Origin: Planococcus koreensis
GTDB taxonomy: Bacteria > Bacillota > Bacilli > Bacillales_A > Planococcaceae
Length of the DNA: 64,000 nt
Assembly: GCF_004761975.1 (NCBI RefSeq)
Contig: NZ_RQII01000054.1
Location: 32,338 to 96,337 of the forward strand
Direction of reading: 5' to 3'
Made by a program: the position numbers and the translations under genes. Shown here in pieces: positions 47,418 through 56,721 of the stretch; position 1 is the first letter of the stretch; each line of letters starts with the position of its first letter. The notes beneath the pieces were generated by a model that made no database searches, was not told the DNA's origin, and saw nothing but the letters and a program-made list of their open reading frames with translations.

Positions 47418-47888
47418 TTAATGGTGCGACCCGCTGCCTTCTTTTTCCGGCGGCGGCCCTTCTTTTAAACTCTCCACTTCCTTGTCCGACAATTCACCGA
47501 CGATAAACTGGTGCTGCGGGCTCACGAGCGAGCCGTTGTTTCCGGCGTGCACGACGAAATAATACAGGCCGTCGTTTTCAAATTCTACGGGCAGGCTATA
47601 CAAACCACCGCCTGCTGCAATGGCTTCTTCCATCGGCTGGTGCACCGAGCCGTCTTGGTTCAAGACTTCAAAATGGACGTAATCCGCTTTTTCCACCAAT
47701 TCCCCGTTCTGCTTCAACGTGGCCTCCAATGGGACCTCGCCGCCTGCTGCAATTTCTTCCGGCACGTTCACTTCCACTTGCAGCGGCGTTTCCTTTTTGT
47801 ACAGATCCGCCGCGTCGCCGCGAAGCGCACAGCCGCTCAACAACAGCAAGCCGATGCTGGCCCACACGATCCATCCCACTTTCTTCAT
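47418..47888 (-). CDS. YtkA/FixH-like lipoprotein
   Basis: 156 residues from the ATG at 47888 (GGAGGAAGG upstream); the frame extends further upstream inside the PepSY gene without support. Lipobox LSGC. The mature part is an Ig-like beta domain of the YtkA type (VPLEATLKQNGELVEKADYVHFEVL, GLYSLPVEFENDGLYYFVVHAG) with a His-His C-terminus. It lies 23 bp after the PepSY gene, so the two likely act together, perhaps in metal or redox handling at the outer membrane face (inference). Confidence 0.8.
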   Translation of the reverse strand: MKKVGWIVWASIGLLLLSGCALRGDAADLYKKETPLQVEVNVPEEIAAGGEVPLEATLKQNGELVEKADYVHFEVLNQDGSVHQPMEEAIAAGGGLYSLPVEFENDGLYYFVVHAGNNGSLVSPQHQFIVGELSDKEVESLKEGPPPEKEGSGSHH

Positions 47889-47911
47889 TCGGCCTTCCTC
47901 CTTTCGTTCGC

Positions 47912-49285
47912 TTATGCGTTCAGCCATTTTTTGACGGACGGGATGCGCTGGATGACCAGCCAGTCGAACAGCCAAACGGCGACGATCGACAGACCGACCA
48001 ACGGAAACAGAATGCCCAGCCCTATCATGATGAATAAAAACGATTTTGTTTTGAACAATGCAGGTGCTGCCGGTGCGCCTGTCCCTGTACCGGGTTTCCG
48101 CTTCCACCATAGGTAAAAGCCGCTGATGGCTACGAAAATGATGCCCAGGCATATGAACAGGCTGACCAGCTGGTTTACTAGTCCGAACTGTGATCCTTTA
48201 TGGAGCGTGATGCCCCAAGCGACCACTTTCCCGATGACGCCGTAATTGTCGTAGCGGTAATCCGCCAGCACCGCGCCGGAATATTGGTCGATGTGCATCG
48301 TTGCTTCATCCTGTGCTTTTGGCGGGAAGACGGAAAGTGTGTAAACCCCTTCCGGCTCCTGCGGAATGAACACCGAATAGCTCGGGTGGATGTTTTCACG
48401 CTCCGCGGTTTCCACCACTTGGTCCAACGACACCGGAACAAACCCTTCCACCGACGACAACGGGACATCCAGCGTTTCGGCTGCCCATGGGACTTCGGCG
48501 ATTGCTTGCGTTTCGACGCCTGATGACGGTGCATCGCCTACCCATACAGAAGGCGGGTAGCCTTCCCCGGTATTTGTCGTGATCGCTTGGAAATTCGCTC
48601 CCCATAAGCCCGACCACGGCAAGCCGGTCATGATCAAAAACAGCAAGCCGGCAGAAAGCCAGACAGCGGGTACGACGTGCAGATCACGCCGCCGCAGTTT
48701 CGGCCCTTTTCGCAAGCGTGGAAACAATACGCCGGCCATGCCGTTTTTCTTTTTCGGCAACCACAGCAGCAAACCGGTGACGATCAGCACCACCGCCCAG
48801 CTGGCAGCCAGCTCGACAATGCGGTCGCCAAGCGTCCCGGCCATCAGTTCGCCGTGGATTTCTTCGATTTTGTCCATGATGCGGTCTTCGTTATTCAGTT
48901 CCCCGATCCTTTTTCCTGTATACGGATCCATGAACACCGTCAGCGATTCTCCGTCAGCGGTGATGGTCACTTCGCTTGACCGAGTATCACTTTCCCCCGG
49001 CCGGTATTTCGTCATCACCGCTTCCGGATACAGCCGGCTGACTTCATCGATTTGTTCAGACACCGCGACGCGTTCGCCTTGTACGGGCACTTCGTAATAG
49101 TCCTGGTAAAGAACATTTTCAATTTCCGCTTTAAACAAATACACGGACCCGGTTACAGCCAGCAGTACGAGCAGCGGCGCAAACAGAAGGCCGGCATACA
49201 AATGCCACCTCCACACCGTTTTGTGGAAAGCGCTACCTTTTTGCTTGTCCGGCGCAGCCGCCGTCTTTGTTTCTTCTTTTTTCAT
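47912..49285 (-). CDS. PepSY-associated transmembrane protein
   Basis: 457 residues. N-terminal FHKTVWRWHLYAGLLFAPLLVLLAVTGSVYLF is the signature first helix of PepSY_TM proteins, with conserved histidine and arginine. PepSY modules lie near residues 70-125 and 260-340, further helices near 155-170, 205-225 and 375-440 (HKGSQFGLVNQL). This family is linked to iron-siderophore or haem reduction and to respiration-related metal use. Paired with a YtkA-like lipoprotein. No Fur box was seen upstream. Confidence 0.85.
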   Translation of the reverse strand: MKKEETKTAAAPDKQKGSAFHKTVWRWHLYAGLLFAPLLVLLAVTGSVYLFKAEIENVLYQDYYEVPVQGERVAVSEQIDEVSRLYPEAVMTKYRPGESDTRSSEVTITADGESLTVFMDPYTGKRIGELNNEDRIMDKIEEIHGELMAGTLGDRIVELAASWAVVLIVTGLLLWLPKKKNGMAGVLFPRLRKGPKLRRRDLHVVPAVWLSAGLLFLIMTGLPWSGLWGANFQAITTNTGEGYPPSVWVGDAPSSGVETQAIAEVPWAAETLDVPLSSVEGFVPVSLDQVVETAERENIHPSYSVFIPQEPEGVYTLSVFPPKAQDEATMHIDQYSGAVLADYRYDNYGVIGKVVAWGITLHKGSQFGLVNQLVSLFICLGIIFVAISGFYLWWKRKPGTGTGAPAAPALFKTKSFLFIMIGLGILFPLVGLSIVAVWLFDWLVIQRIPSVKKWLNA

Positions 49286-49477
49286 TATGTATTCCTCATT
49301 TCCCGTGGCGTTGGGTGCTTTTTACGTAAACGGATCGACGTCCGATACGTTTCTATGGAACTAACGCAAGAAAGCCGTTTTTAGATTTTTTCATTTGCCG
49401 CTTGTCCACTTTACACAGAAAATGTGAGAGAAGAATGAAGTATTGTGATTTTTTATTCGATTCAGCTTCCACTTAAA

Positions 49478-49518
49478 AAATCCATTCCCTTAGACCAATT
49501 GGCCTCGGAAATGGATTT
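49478..49518 (-). terminator. Terminator of the 49.6-kb membrane protein gene
   Basis: AAATCCATT / AATGGATTT outer stem with an inner ACCAATTGG palindrome and T-rich sequence beyond it on the minus strand. Confidence 0.6.
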
Positions 49519-49554
49519 CAGTTGCCCCTTTCTTTTATGAAGAGACGAATTTAT

Positions 49555-50358
49555 TTATCGTTTTATATTCCGCATCAATAAAACCAATGCAATGGAACAA
49601 CCCAAAGTTAAAGCAACCCATAATGGGATAAACGGATCTATGACAGCTGTATTTCGGTAACTCATGGCTGTCATGATGATTAACGCCAATCCATACGCTG
49701 TGGCTTTCACGAGTACCACCGAACCCACTACCGGTCCCCAACGATTTTTTCGCCATAACAATACCCCGCCAACAATCATCGAAGGGATTAGCAGCGTCAA
49801 ATCGACAGCAAAGACAACGGCAGTCGGGTGGCCGGTTTGGGTAATGCTTTCGTGCACCTGCCCCGTAAAGACAAAACTGAGCGACAATGCAATCCACATG
49901 CCCCCGAGCAATGCCGCAAACAGCAGCATGAAAAGGCTGACTGTTTTATAGGGGAGCTTTTCACTGAAGCTTCGGCTGAATTCCTGCACATCGGTTTGGA
50001 GCAACGCCAAAACAAGTGTGCAGATTGAAAACACGAACAACGCTGCGTAGAGCAAAAAGAACGCATTAAAAGCAGCGCCAAAAAGATAGAACATGTAGTT
50101 GTAGACCATATACCACAGCGAGCCCATCCAGAAGAGCCGGCCTTTTTTAGCACCGCGCAGCGAAAAGAACAGCGAAACCAGCAGCATGGGCACCACGACA
50201 AACAAGGTCACGAGATCATTGCCTTGCCAAGCAGAAACTACGAGCTCATTGTCCCGGTAAAGCCCGTCAACGAACAGCCCGCCCCAAGAGGAAATAGCAG
50301 CCATCACCGCGATCAACACCGAAAAGAGCAATAAGGTTTTATTCTTCCTTATCAACAT
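49555..50358 (-). CDS. Polytopic membrane protein of unknown function
   Basis: 267 residues with about seven transmembrane helices. GGGAGG lies 8 nt before the ATG. Notable segments are LVVSAWQGNDLVTLFVVVPML, KKGRLFWMGSLWYMVYNYMFYLFGAAFN and the charged ends. No transporter motif is visible. Stands alone between the PepSY gene and the M23 hydrolase gene. Confidence 0.75.
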   Translation of the reverse strand: MLIRKNKTLLLFSVLIAVMAAISSWGGLFVDGLYRDNELVVSAWQGNDLVTLFVVVPMLLVSLFFSLRGAKKGRLFWMGSLWYMVYNYMFYLFGAAFNAFFLLYAALFVFSICTLVLALLQTDVQEFSRSFSEKLPYKTVSLFMLLFAALLGGMWIALSLSFVFTGQVHESITQTGHPTAVVFAVDLTLLIPSMIVGGVLLWRKNRWGPVVGSVVLVKATAYGLALIIMTAMSYRNTAVIDPFIPLWVALTLGCSIALVLLMRNIKR

Positions 50359-50499
50359 CCGAATTTCCTCCCTTTGCCAGAACCGCTAAACTAATTGTTC
50401 TTTATCGTTGGACGGATTTAATGTGGAGGTTTTCATGTTTTAGTTACTAACCATCCTACTACAATCTGGGGGATTTCCCAAAACCAAGGCCAAAAAGAA

Positions 50500-50534
50500 A
50501 AAACAGCATGCTTTGAATTCAAGCACGCTGTTTT
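50500..50534 (-). terminator. Terminator of the M23 hydrolase gene
   Basis: AAAACAGC-A-TGCTT / AAGCA-C-GCTGTTTT stem with T-rich flank on the minus strand, next to the stop codon. Confidence 0.8.
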
Positions 50535-50539
50535 CCCAA

Positions 50540-52084
50540 TTATTGCAGGTAATTCATCGGATTGACCGCATTTGACCGCGCCCCGTTCCATGAACCTATA
50601 TGAATTTCAAAATGCAGATGCGGGCCGGTCGAGCGTCCTGTCGAACCAAGCAAACCGACCGTTTGGCCTTGTGAAACGGCTTGGCCAGCGGATACGCTGA
50701 TGGCGCTCATATGAGCGTAAACAGTCGCATAGGATTGGCCATTGATCGAATGGGTAAGAATGACGACGTTTCCGTATCCACCCATCACGCCAGCAAAAGA
50801 AACATAGCCGGATGCTGAAGCGGAAATCGGTGTGCCGGTAGCATTCGCTATATCTTGCCCTAAATGCGATTCAGCGCCTTCTCCGATATCCCGTCCACCG
50901 TAGCCGGATGAATAACGCCCAGCAACGGGTCTGATAAACATCGCATTAGAAGATGGTGCAGGTGCAGGCGCAACTGCCGCTTCCGGGACTGGGCTTGCAG
51001 AAGGGCTTGCTGCTTTCGGTGCGGGAGCAGCTGAAGCCTTGGATCTGTTGGCAGCTTCCCGAGCCTCTGCAGCGCGTGCTTCTTCAGCCGCAGCCTTCGC
51101 TAATGCCTCTTCTTCTGCCGCTTGAGCGAGTGCCTCTGCTTCATCTTTTGCTGTTGCTTGAGCACGCGCTTCTTCAGCTGCTTGTGCTCGAGCTTCTGCC
51201 ACAGCTTTTGCGCGTGCCTCTGCCGCAGCAGCTTGCGCCCGTGCTTCAGCAGCAGCTTTTTCAGCGGCTATTTTGCGCAGGCGTTCTTCTTCCGCTTTTC
51301 TTGCAATTTCCGCTAAGCGGGCTTGTTCATCAGCGATTTGTTTTTCCAAATCTTCGCTGATTTCGATCACTTCACTGAATTTAATTTCCAGGCTGCCTTT
51401 TTCTGTCGCTAATCTTTGCTGTTCGGCTTCCAGCTCTTTTACCAGACCGGCCTGCTCTTTTTTCTGTCCATCAAAAGAAGCTTTTAACCCGACCAGTTCC
51501 GAACGGCGTATTTCCTGCTCATTGAGCTTGCTTTCAACTTGCGCTTTTTGTTCGGCCAATGCTTTTTTGTCATCTGCCTGGTTTTGCATAATCTCGCGAT
51601 CTGCATCAATCAGCGTGTTGACTGCAGAAAAACGGTCAATAAAATCAACGAAACTATTCGCGCCCAGCAGGACATCGAGATAATCGACCGATCCGCCGCT
51701 TAATTGGATGGCACGTGCCCGTTCCTTGAGCAATTCTGTACGCTCAGCAATCTTTTGTTCAAGCTCCTCAACCGATTTTCTCAATTCATCGATTTCGGAT
51801 TTTGTTTGATCAATTTGGGATTGCACCTGATTGATCTTTGCTTCTGTTTCGTTAATCTGGGTATTCAAATCCGCTATTTTCCCGGCAAGCTGTTCCAATT
51901 TCGTAGCATTCTGATTGAGCTGCCCCTCTTTTTCATTGATGCCTGAATTCAGCTCGCTTTGCTGCTGCTGCGCTTCTTGCTTTTTCTCTTCTAATTTATC
52001 CAGGTTCTCCGCATTAGCCGTAGGGATTAAAATCGATAAAGCTAATACTGAAGATAAACTGGTCACCATCCATTTCGAAATCAA
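50540..52084 (-). CDS. EnvC-like M23 peptidoglycan hydrolase with coiled coil
   Basis: 514 residues from TTG 52084 (GGAAGGGG upstream). A signal peptide ends at TANAEN (about residue 26). Residues 28-265 are two coiled coils with the CwlO/EnvC-type middle segment VDYLDVLLGANSFVDFIDRF. Residues about 265-355 are an Ala/Glu/Arg repeat (EARAQAAAAEARAKAVAEAR-like), then a Pro/Ala/Ser linker. The C-terminal M23 domain has SHLGQDI, VYAHMS and HLHFEIH, the zinc ligands of a LytM-type endopeptidase. It cuts peptidoglycan cross-links during growth or separation. The gap upstream (52085-52512) holds a terminator and no gene. Confidence 0.9.
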   Translation of the reverse strand: MISKWMVTSLSSVLALSILIPTANAENLDKLEEKKQEAQQQQSELNSGINEKEGQLNQNATKLEQLAGKIADLNTQINETEAKINQVQSQIDQTKSEIDELRKSVEELEQKIAERTELLKERARAIQLSGGSVDYLDVLLGANSFVDFIDRFSAVNTLIDADREIMQNQADDKKALAEQKAQVESKLNEQEIRRSELVGLKASFDGQKKEQAGLVKELEAEQQRLATEKGSLEIKFSEVIEISEDLEKQIADEQARLAEIARKAEEERLRKIAAEKAAAEARAQAAAAEARAKAVAEARAQAAEEARAQATAKDEAEALAQAAEEEALAKAAAEEARAAEAREAANRSKASAAPAPKAASPSASPVPEAAVAPAPAPSSNAMFIRPVAGRYSSGYGGRDIGEGAESHLGQDIANATGTPISASASGYVSFAGVMGGYGNVVILTHSINGQSYATVYAHMSAISVSAGQAVSQGQTVGLLGSTGRSTGPHLHFEIHIGSWNGARSNAVNPMNYLQ

Positions 52085-52372
52085 GTATCTGTTCCCCTTC
52101 CAAGATCGTTCTGATGCTGCTCCATACGATTGACGATTATGTCGCAGTCTATTTCTTATGTATAAAAATCAATTAATTGCTATAGGATTGATTTTTGTAG
52201 AATTCATTTTCCAAAGCTTTAATTTTCTAAGTATATCAGCTAAACCTCCGCCCCAGATTACAGCCATGTTTCAATTTTTACTATTTACGAAATATTTCTG
52301 TATTATTTTAACTATTCAAGTAATTGTTTTTTCGTAAAGATCAGCATATTTCAAAAGTACATGGACAAAAAA

Positions 52373-52410
52373 ACAGCGTTTCGAGGAAATGGATTTCCTC
52401 GAAGCGCTGT
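52373..52410 (-). terminator. Terminator of the Mn/Zn ABC operon
   Basis: ACAGCG-T-TTCGAGGAAAT / ATTTCCTCGAA-G-CGCTGT stem followed by T7 on the minus strand. Confidence 0.8.
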
Positions 52411-52512
52411 AAGAGTAGTAATGTTTTCTCCGCTGTTTTACTCCATTTTAGGATATTTCTTTGCGAAGGAGCGGCATAAAAATATTAACTTCTTTAGCTC
52501 AAATCATATCTG

Positions 52513-53451
52513 CTAGTTAGTCAGCCCATTCAAAATCGTATCGATATTCCATTCCATCATTTTGATATACGTATCGCCGTCTTCTCCTGGCTTGCCGATC
52601 GAATCAGTGAACACTTTCCCTTTGATCTCCACGCCAGTTTCCCTTGATACCATCTCCATGCTGCGGGGATCGATGCTTGTTTCTAAAAACAAGCCTTCGA
52701 TGTTCTGCTTTTCGATGATATCCAATACGCGCGTAATCTGCTTAGGCGTTCCTTGGTTTTCCTGATTGATTTCCCAAATGTATTCTGCCTGGAAATCATA
52801 CGCTTTGCTGAAATACTTGAATGCGCCTTCGCTCGTGACAAGAATGCGTTTGTCTTCCGGAATCTCGCTGTACCGGTCAATGGCATCTTCATGAAGCGCT
52901 TCTAATTCACTGATATAGACTTCCGCATTCTCCTCGTATTCTGCTGCATGCTCCGGATCTATTTTGACGAAAGCATCCCGTGCATTTTCTGCATACTTGA
53001 TGCCGTTTTGCACATCCAGCCAAGCATGGGGATCTTCTTCGCCTTCTTTTCCTTCAGTCGTCAGAAACATCGGCTCGACCCCTTTGCTCAATGCAAATAC
53101 GGGAGCCTCGTCTCCTGATTTGCCAGCGGTATCCATAAGTTTTTCAAACCATGAATTCCCGGCTTCCAGATTTAAGCCGTTATAGAAGACGGCATCGGCA
53201 TCGGTGGTTTTTTGGACATCCATTGGCAGCGGATCGTATTCATGCGGATTGGAGCCGATCGGAGCCAGGCTGTGAATTTCCACGCGGTCTCCTCCTACGT
53301 TGCGGACTATGTCGTAAATAATGGAGTAAGTGGTGACTACCTGTATTTTGCTTCCTTGCTCATTCGCTGAGCTGCTTTCGTTGCTTGAGCACCCAGCCAG
53401 CATAAGCAGGAAGAACAGGCTAATAAACAAAAACTTTTTATTATTTTTCAT
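52513..53451 (-). CDS. Mn/Zn ABC transporter substrate-binding lipoprotein
   Basis: 312 residues, cluster A-I binding protein (ZnuA/PsaA/MntC type). Lipobox LAGC near residue 21. Metal-ligand motifs are IGSNPHEYDP (histidine), DPHAWLDVQNG (histidine), TSEGAFKYFSKAYD and a final TDSIG aspartate; the absence of a long His-rich loop favours Mn2+ over Zn2+. Third gene of the ATPase-permease-binding-protein operon, 24 bp after the permease gene. Confidence 0.9.
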   Translation of the reverse strand: MKNNKKFLFISLFFLLMLAGCSSNESSSANEQGSKIQVVTTYSIIYDIVRNVGGDRVEIHSLAPIGSNPHEYDPLPMDVQKTTDADAVFYNGLNLEAGNSWFEKLMDTAGKSGDEAPVFALSKGVEPMFLTTEGKEGEEDPHAWLDVQNGIKYAENARDAFVKIDPEHAAEYEENAEVYISELEALHEDAIDRYSEIPEDKRILVTSEGAFKYFSKAYDFQAEYIWEINQENQGTPKQITRVLDIIEKQNIEGLFLETSIDPRSMEMVSRETGVEIKGKVFTDSIGKPGEDGDTYIKMMEWNIDTILNGLTN

Positions 53452-53475
53452 CGCTATTCTCCTCTTTTGTAAAAT

Positions 53476-54336
53476 TTAAATTGGTGCATTGGCCTGTTTT
53501 TTCTTGGCACTCAGTTTTCTCCAAACCACGCCTTGTTTAGGGGAAAACAGGAAAGCCATAAAGAAGAGAGCCGTCGCTGCAAGCACAATCGTCGCACCTG
53601 ATGCCAAATTATAAGTGAAGCTGAAATACAGTCCGATGACAGAAGCACTCGCCCCGATTGCGGCGGAAAGAAAAACCATCACCGATAAACGGTCTGTCAG
53701 CAGATAAGCGGTTGCCGCCGGCGTGATAAGCATCGCTACGACCAGTACAATGCCGACTGTCTGCAGTGATGCGACGGTCACCATCGTCAGCAGCGTCATC
53801 AAGAAATAATGGATGAGCCTCACGGGAAGCCCGTAAACTTCTGCCATTGTCGGATCAAAAGATGTGACGAGAAGCTCTTTGTAAAAGATATAAACCGACA
53901 CCAATACCAGCACCCCGGTGCCGAGCGTGATCCACATATCCGAAGGCCGGACTGCCAATACGTTGCCGAACAAAATATGATACAAATCCGTGCTGCTTTC
54001 GAGTACCGTAATCAGGATGACGCCTAACGCAAAGGCAGCTGTAAACATGATGCCGATTGATGTATCTTGTTTGATGCGGCTGTTTTGGCTGACAAAGCCG
54101 ATTCCGATTGCGGTTAACACCCCTGTAAACACAGCACCGAAGAAGAAATTAATGCCCAGTGCGTAGGCGATCGCCACTCCGGGCAGCACGGCATGTGAAA
54201 TCGCATCGCCCATCAACGCCATGCCTCTTAAAATGATAAAACAGCCGATGACGCCGCAAATGACGCCGACCATGATGGAAGTCATCAAGGCCTTTTGCAA
54301 AAAGTCGTATTGGATGATCCCTTCGATAAAAGCCAT
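53476..54336 (-). CDS. Mn/Zn ABC transporter permease
   Basis: 286 residues from the ATG at 54336, just 2 nt after the ATPase stop codon. Eight or nine helices with the family segments CVIGCFIILRGMALMGDAISHAVLPGVAIAY (metal-gate region with Asp and His) and VASLQTVGIVLVVAMLITPAATAYLL. It transports Mn2+ or Zn2+ together with the adjacent ATPase and binding protein. Confidence 0.92.
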   Translation of the reverse strand: MAFIEGIIQYDFLQKALMTSIMVGVICGVIGCFIILRGMALMGDAISHAVLPGVAIAYALGINFFFGAVFTGVLTAIGIGFVSQNSRIKQDTSIGIMFTAAFALGVILITVLESSTDLYHILFGNVLAVRPSDMWITLGTGVLVLVSVYIFYKELLVTSFDPTMAEVYGLPVRLIHYFLMTLLTMVTVASLQTVGIVLVVAMLITPAATAYLLTDRLSVMVFLSAAIGASASVIGLYFSFTYNLASGATIVLAATALFFMAFLFSPKQGVVWRKLSAKKKQANAPI

Positions 54337-54338
54337 GA

Positions 54339-55079
54339 TCAACCCACCCCGACTTCATGCAGAAAAGCTAATTCCCGTTCGTACGCTTTCAGGATGATTT
54401 CCGGACGCAATACTTCCTGCGGGTTTCCGAAATGAATGACCTGCTTGTTCAGCAGCAGCAATTGGTCAAAATAATCATTTGCTTTGCTTAAATCATGATG
54501 GATGACCACGACCGTTTTCCCGTGATCTTTTAACTCTTTCAAGAGATGGATGATCGTTTCTTCGCTGGAAACGTCAATCCCGACAAAAGGTTCATCCAAA
54601 AAGAACAGATCGGCATTTTGCGCCAGTGCTCGCGCGAGAAAGACACGCTGCTGCTGTCCCCCTGATAATTCCCCGATCTGCCGGTCTGCAAATTTCTCCA
54701 TCCCTACTTGTTCCAGACACGCGTAAGCCCAGTCTTTTTCTTTTTTCTTTGGACGCTTGAATAGCCCCAGGTTTGGATAGGTGCCGATTAAGACGGTATC
54801 CAGCACGTGGATGGGAAAATCCCAGTCAAACTCGCTGCGCTGCGGTACATACGCGATTTTCTTGCGGTTTTCTTTCAACGTGCTTCCCAATATCTCGATG
54901 CTGCCCTTGTCAATCGGCACGAGATTCAATAACGCCTTCAAAAGAGTCGATTTCCCGGCACCGTTTGGCCCGATGATCCCTAATATATTTCCTTGTTCAA
55001 CCCGCAAATCAATTTCTTGAATCGCCGGTTTGCCGTGGTAAGAGACGTGGACATTTTTTAATACGAGTGCAGAAACCAT
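54339..55079 (-). CDS. Mn/Zn ABC transporter ATP-binding protein
   Basis: 246 residues from the ATG at 55079 (GGAGGG 6 nt upstream). Walker A GPNGAGKST, Q-loop YVPQRSEFDWDFPI (the conserved metal-importer form), signature LSGGQQQR, Walker B LFFLDEPFVGID and HHD switch. First gene of the operon, preceded by a promoter overlapping a likely metalloregulator site. Confidence 0.92.
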   Translation of the reverse strand: MVSALVLKNVHVSYHGKPAIQEIDLRVEQGNILGIIGPNGAGKSTLLKALLNLVPIDKGSIEILGSTLKENRKKIAYVPQRSEFDWDFPIHVLDTVLIGTYPNLGLFKRPKKKEKDWAYACLEQVGMEKFADRQIGELSGGQQQRVFLARALAQNADLFFLDEPFVGIDVSSEETIIHLLKELKDHGKTVVVIHHDLSKANDYFDQLLLLNKQVIHFGNPQEVLRPEIILKAYERELAFLHEVGVG

Positions 55080-55118
55080 TTTATTCCCTCCTGACATTAT
55101 TTGTTGTTAGTTGAATTA

Positions 55119-55172
55119 TTTTTCCTAAAGGAAACTTTTTAATAGTTTATTCCTTTTTCGGATAATTGTAAA
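55119..55172 (-). promoter_or_regulatory. Promoter and MntR/DtxR-like operator of the Mn/Zn ABC operon
   Basis: On the minus strand TTTACA (55167-55172), 17 bp, TAAACT (55144-55149), then the palindromic AGTTTCCTTTAGGAAAAA (55119-55136) at the transcription start. The operator resembles Bacillus MntR boxes (TTTGCCTTAAGGAAAC type), pointing to repression by manganese (inference). Confidence 0.65.
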
Positions 55173-55228
55173 TAGAAAAGATTCTTTTATTTCTTTAGTT
55201 ATAATCCTCTGCATTGAACGCAAAAAAA

Positions 55229-55262
55229 AGCACAAAGTGCTAAAGAACAGCCCTCTGTGCTT
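55229..55262 (-). terminator. Terminator of the phosphatase gene
   Basis: AAGCACA/TGTGCTT stem followed by T8 on the minus strand. A run of nine G (minus strand) sits between this stem and the phosphatase stop codon. Confidence 0.65.
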
Positions 55263-55286
55263 CTCGTTTCTTGGATGCCCCCCCCC

Positions 55287-56557
55287 TTACTCTTTGTTGA
55301 TTTGATAGGCATCGACTTTTTGCATCGTGTCGGTCCGGTATGTTTCAAAGGACAGGCTGTCCGGCGTGATCGCCACATTGGTGAACGTCGGCACTTCCAA
55401 TTGTGCTTTGACCGCAACATACGGCTCTTTGCCATCCGCTAAATCGTAGAACTTGCTGCCGCTTGATGAGTTAGCCGTGATGTAGACGGTTCCTTCCGGA
55501 GACTTGGCCGCATCCCCTTTAACCGTTTCACCTTTCAGCGGTTTGAAGTTTTCCATCTGATGGGTTCTTGCATAGGAATGGTCATGGCCCATCAAGACAG
55601 CATCGATATCAAGCGCATCGATTGCCGGCACAAGCCCTTCCCGCAGCTTCAGAATCTCTTCTTCCTCTGCGTGCCCGCCGACGCTGTAGATGGAATGGTG
55701 GAACACGACAATTTTCCATTTGATGGCTTGATCTGCTGTGTCTTCAACCGCCTTTTCCATGAACTGCACATGCTCTTCGGTGTTCCCGCTATTGGTATTC
55801 AAATTCATGAACAACACATCGCCGTACGTGAATGAATAATCACCGCCGGCATTTCCTGGATCCTCCAGCTCCGTCTCATTCGGAACATTAAAGTGGTAGC
55901 CATAGTATTTTGCATTGTCATGATTGCCGATGGTTGTTGCGACAGGAAGTTGCTTCATGATGTCCGGCGCGAAGTATGCGCTGTAATCCTTCTCTGATTC
56001 CGAATCATCCACTTGGTCTCCGACAGATTGGATAAAACTCGTTTCCGGATATTTGCTGATGGCCTTTTCCAATGTATCCGTCCAATTATTGCGGTCTTTC
56101 GACAAGAACCACGACGAACCGATCTGCGGTCGCCCATCAACAGGAAATTGAAACTTTCGGTATCGCGGGTTGAGAAGGTGCTTGTTTCGTACCAATGGCC
56201 TTTTCCATCCCCAATGCGGTATTCGTATTGTGCTTCGGCCACAAGGCCAGTAATTTGTGCTTCGTTGCCGGAAAATCCGCTCGCCCCTTTTTTCAGCTCA
56301 GCCGTTACAGTTTGAGTTGTCCCTTCCGCATCGACGCGTCTAACTTCCAATACGCCCGGCGTTGACGTTTCGGGCGCATACCAGGAGAAGTTCATTTCCG
56401 TTTCATCCTGCCCGGGTGCCATTGATACATCAGTGACGACGGCATCATGTCCGTCAGCTTGCGCCATGTTCATCGCTGCAGCCGAACTTCCCACTACAAG
56501 CGACAGAAGAAGGGCTGCCATACCTTTTTTGATTGAACGGTTATTGAATGTTTTCAT
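55287..56557 (-). pseudogene. Purple-acid-phosphatase-like metallophosphoesterase with a -1 frameshift
   Basis: From ATG 56557 the first frame gives a signal peptide (MAALLLSLVVGSSAAAMN...) and a fibronectin-like domain (SWYAPETSTPGVLEVRRV, YEYRIGDG) ending FNFLLMGD. Past about 56128 the phosphatase domain continues in another frame: PQIGSSW, QSVGDQVDD, ATTIGNHDN, VVFHHSIYSVGGH and MGHDHSYART, the full set of dimetal ligands. One missing C in GACC(C)GCAG restores one protein of about 423 residues. Secreted enzymes of this kind release phosphate from organic esters. A G9 tract directly after the stop codon is unusual. Confidence 0.8.
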
Positions 56558-56721
56558 GATAACCACCACACCTTTCGTTTATAAAATCCATCATAGGCTC
56601 GTTAAACGAAAGTTGAGTGAAAATTTATCCGCTGCTTCATATACTTGCTAAACTCCACACAAAACCCACATCTTTATGTAAAAATGGCTGCAACAGAAGA
56701 ATTGAAAGGAAGCGAAGGACA

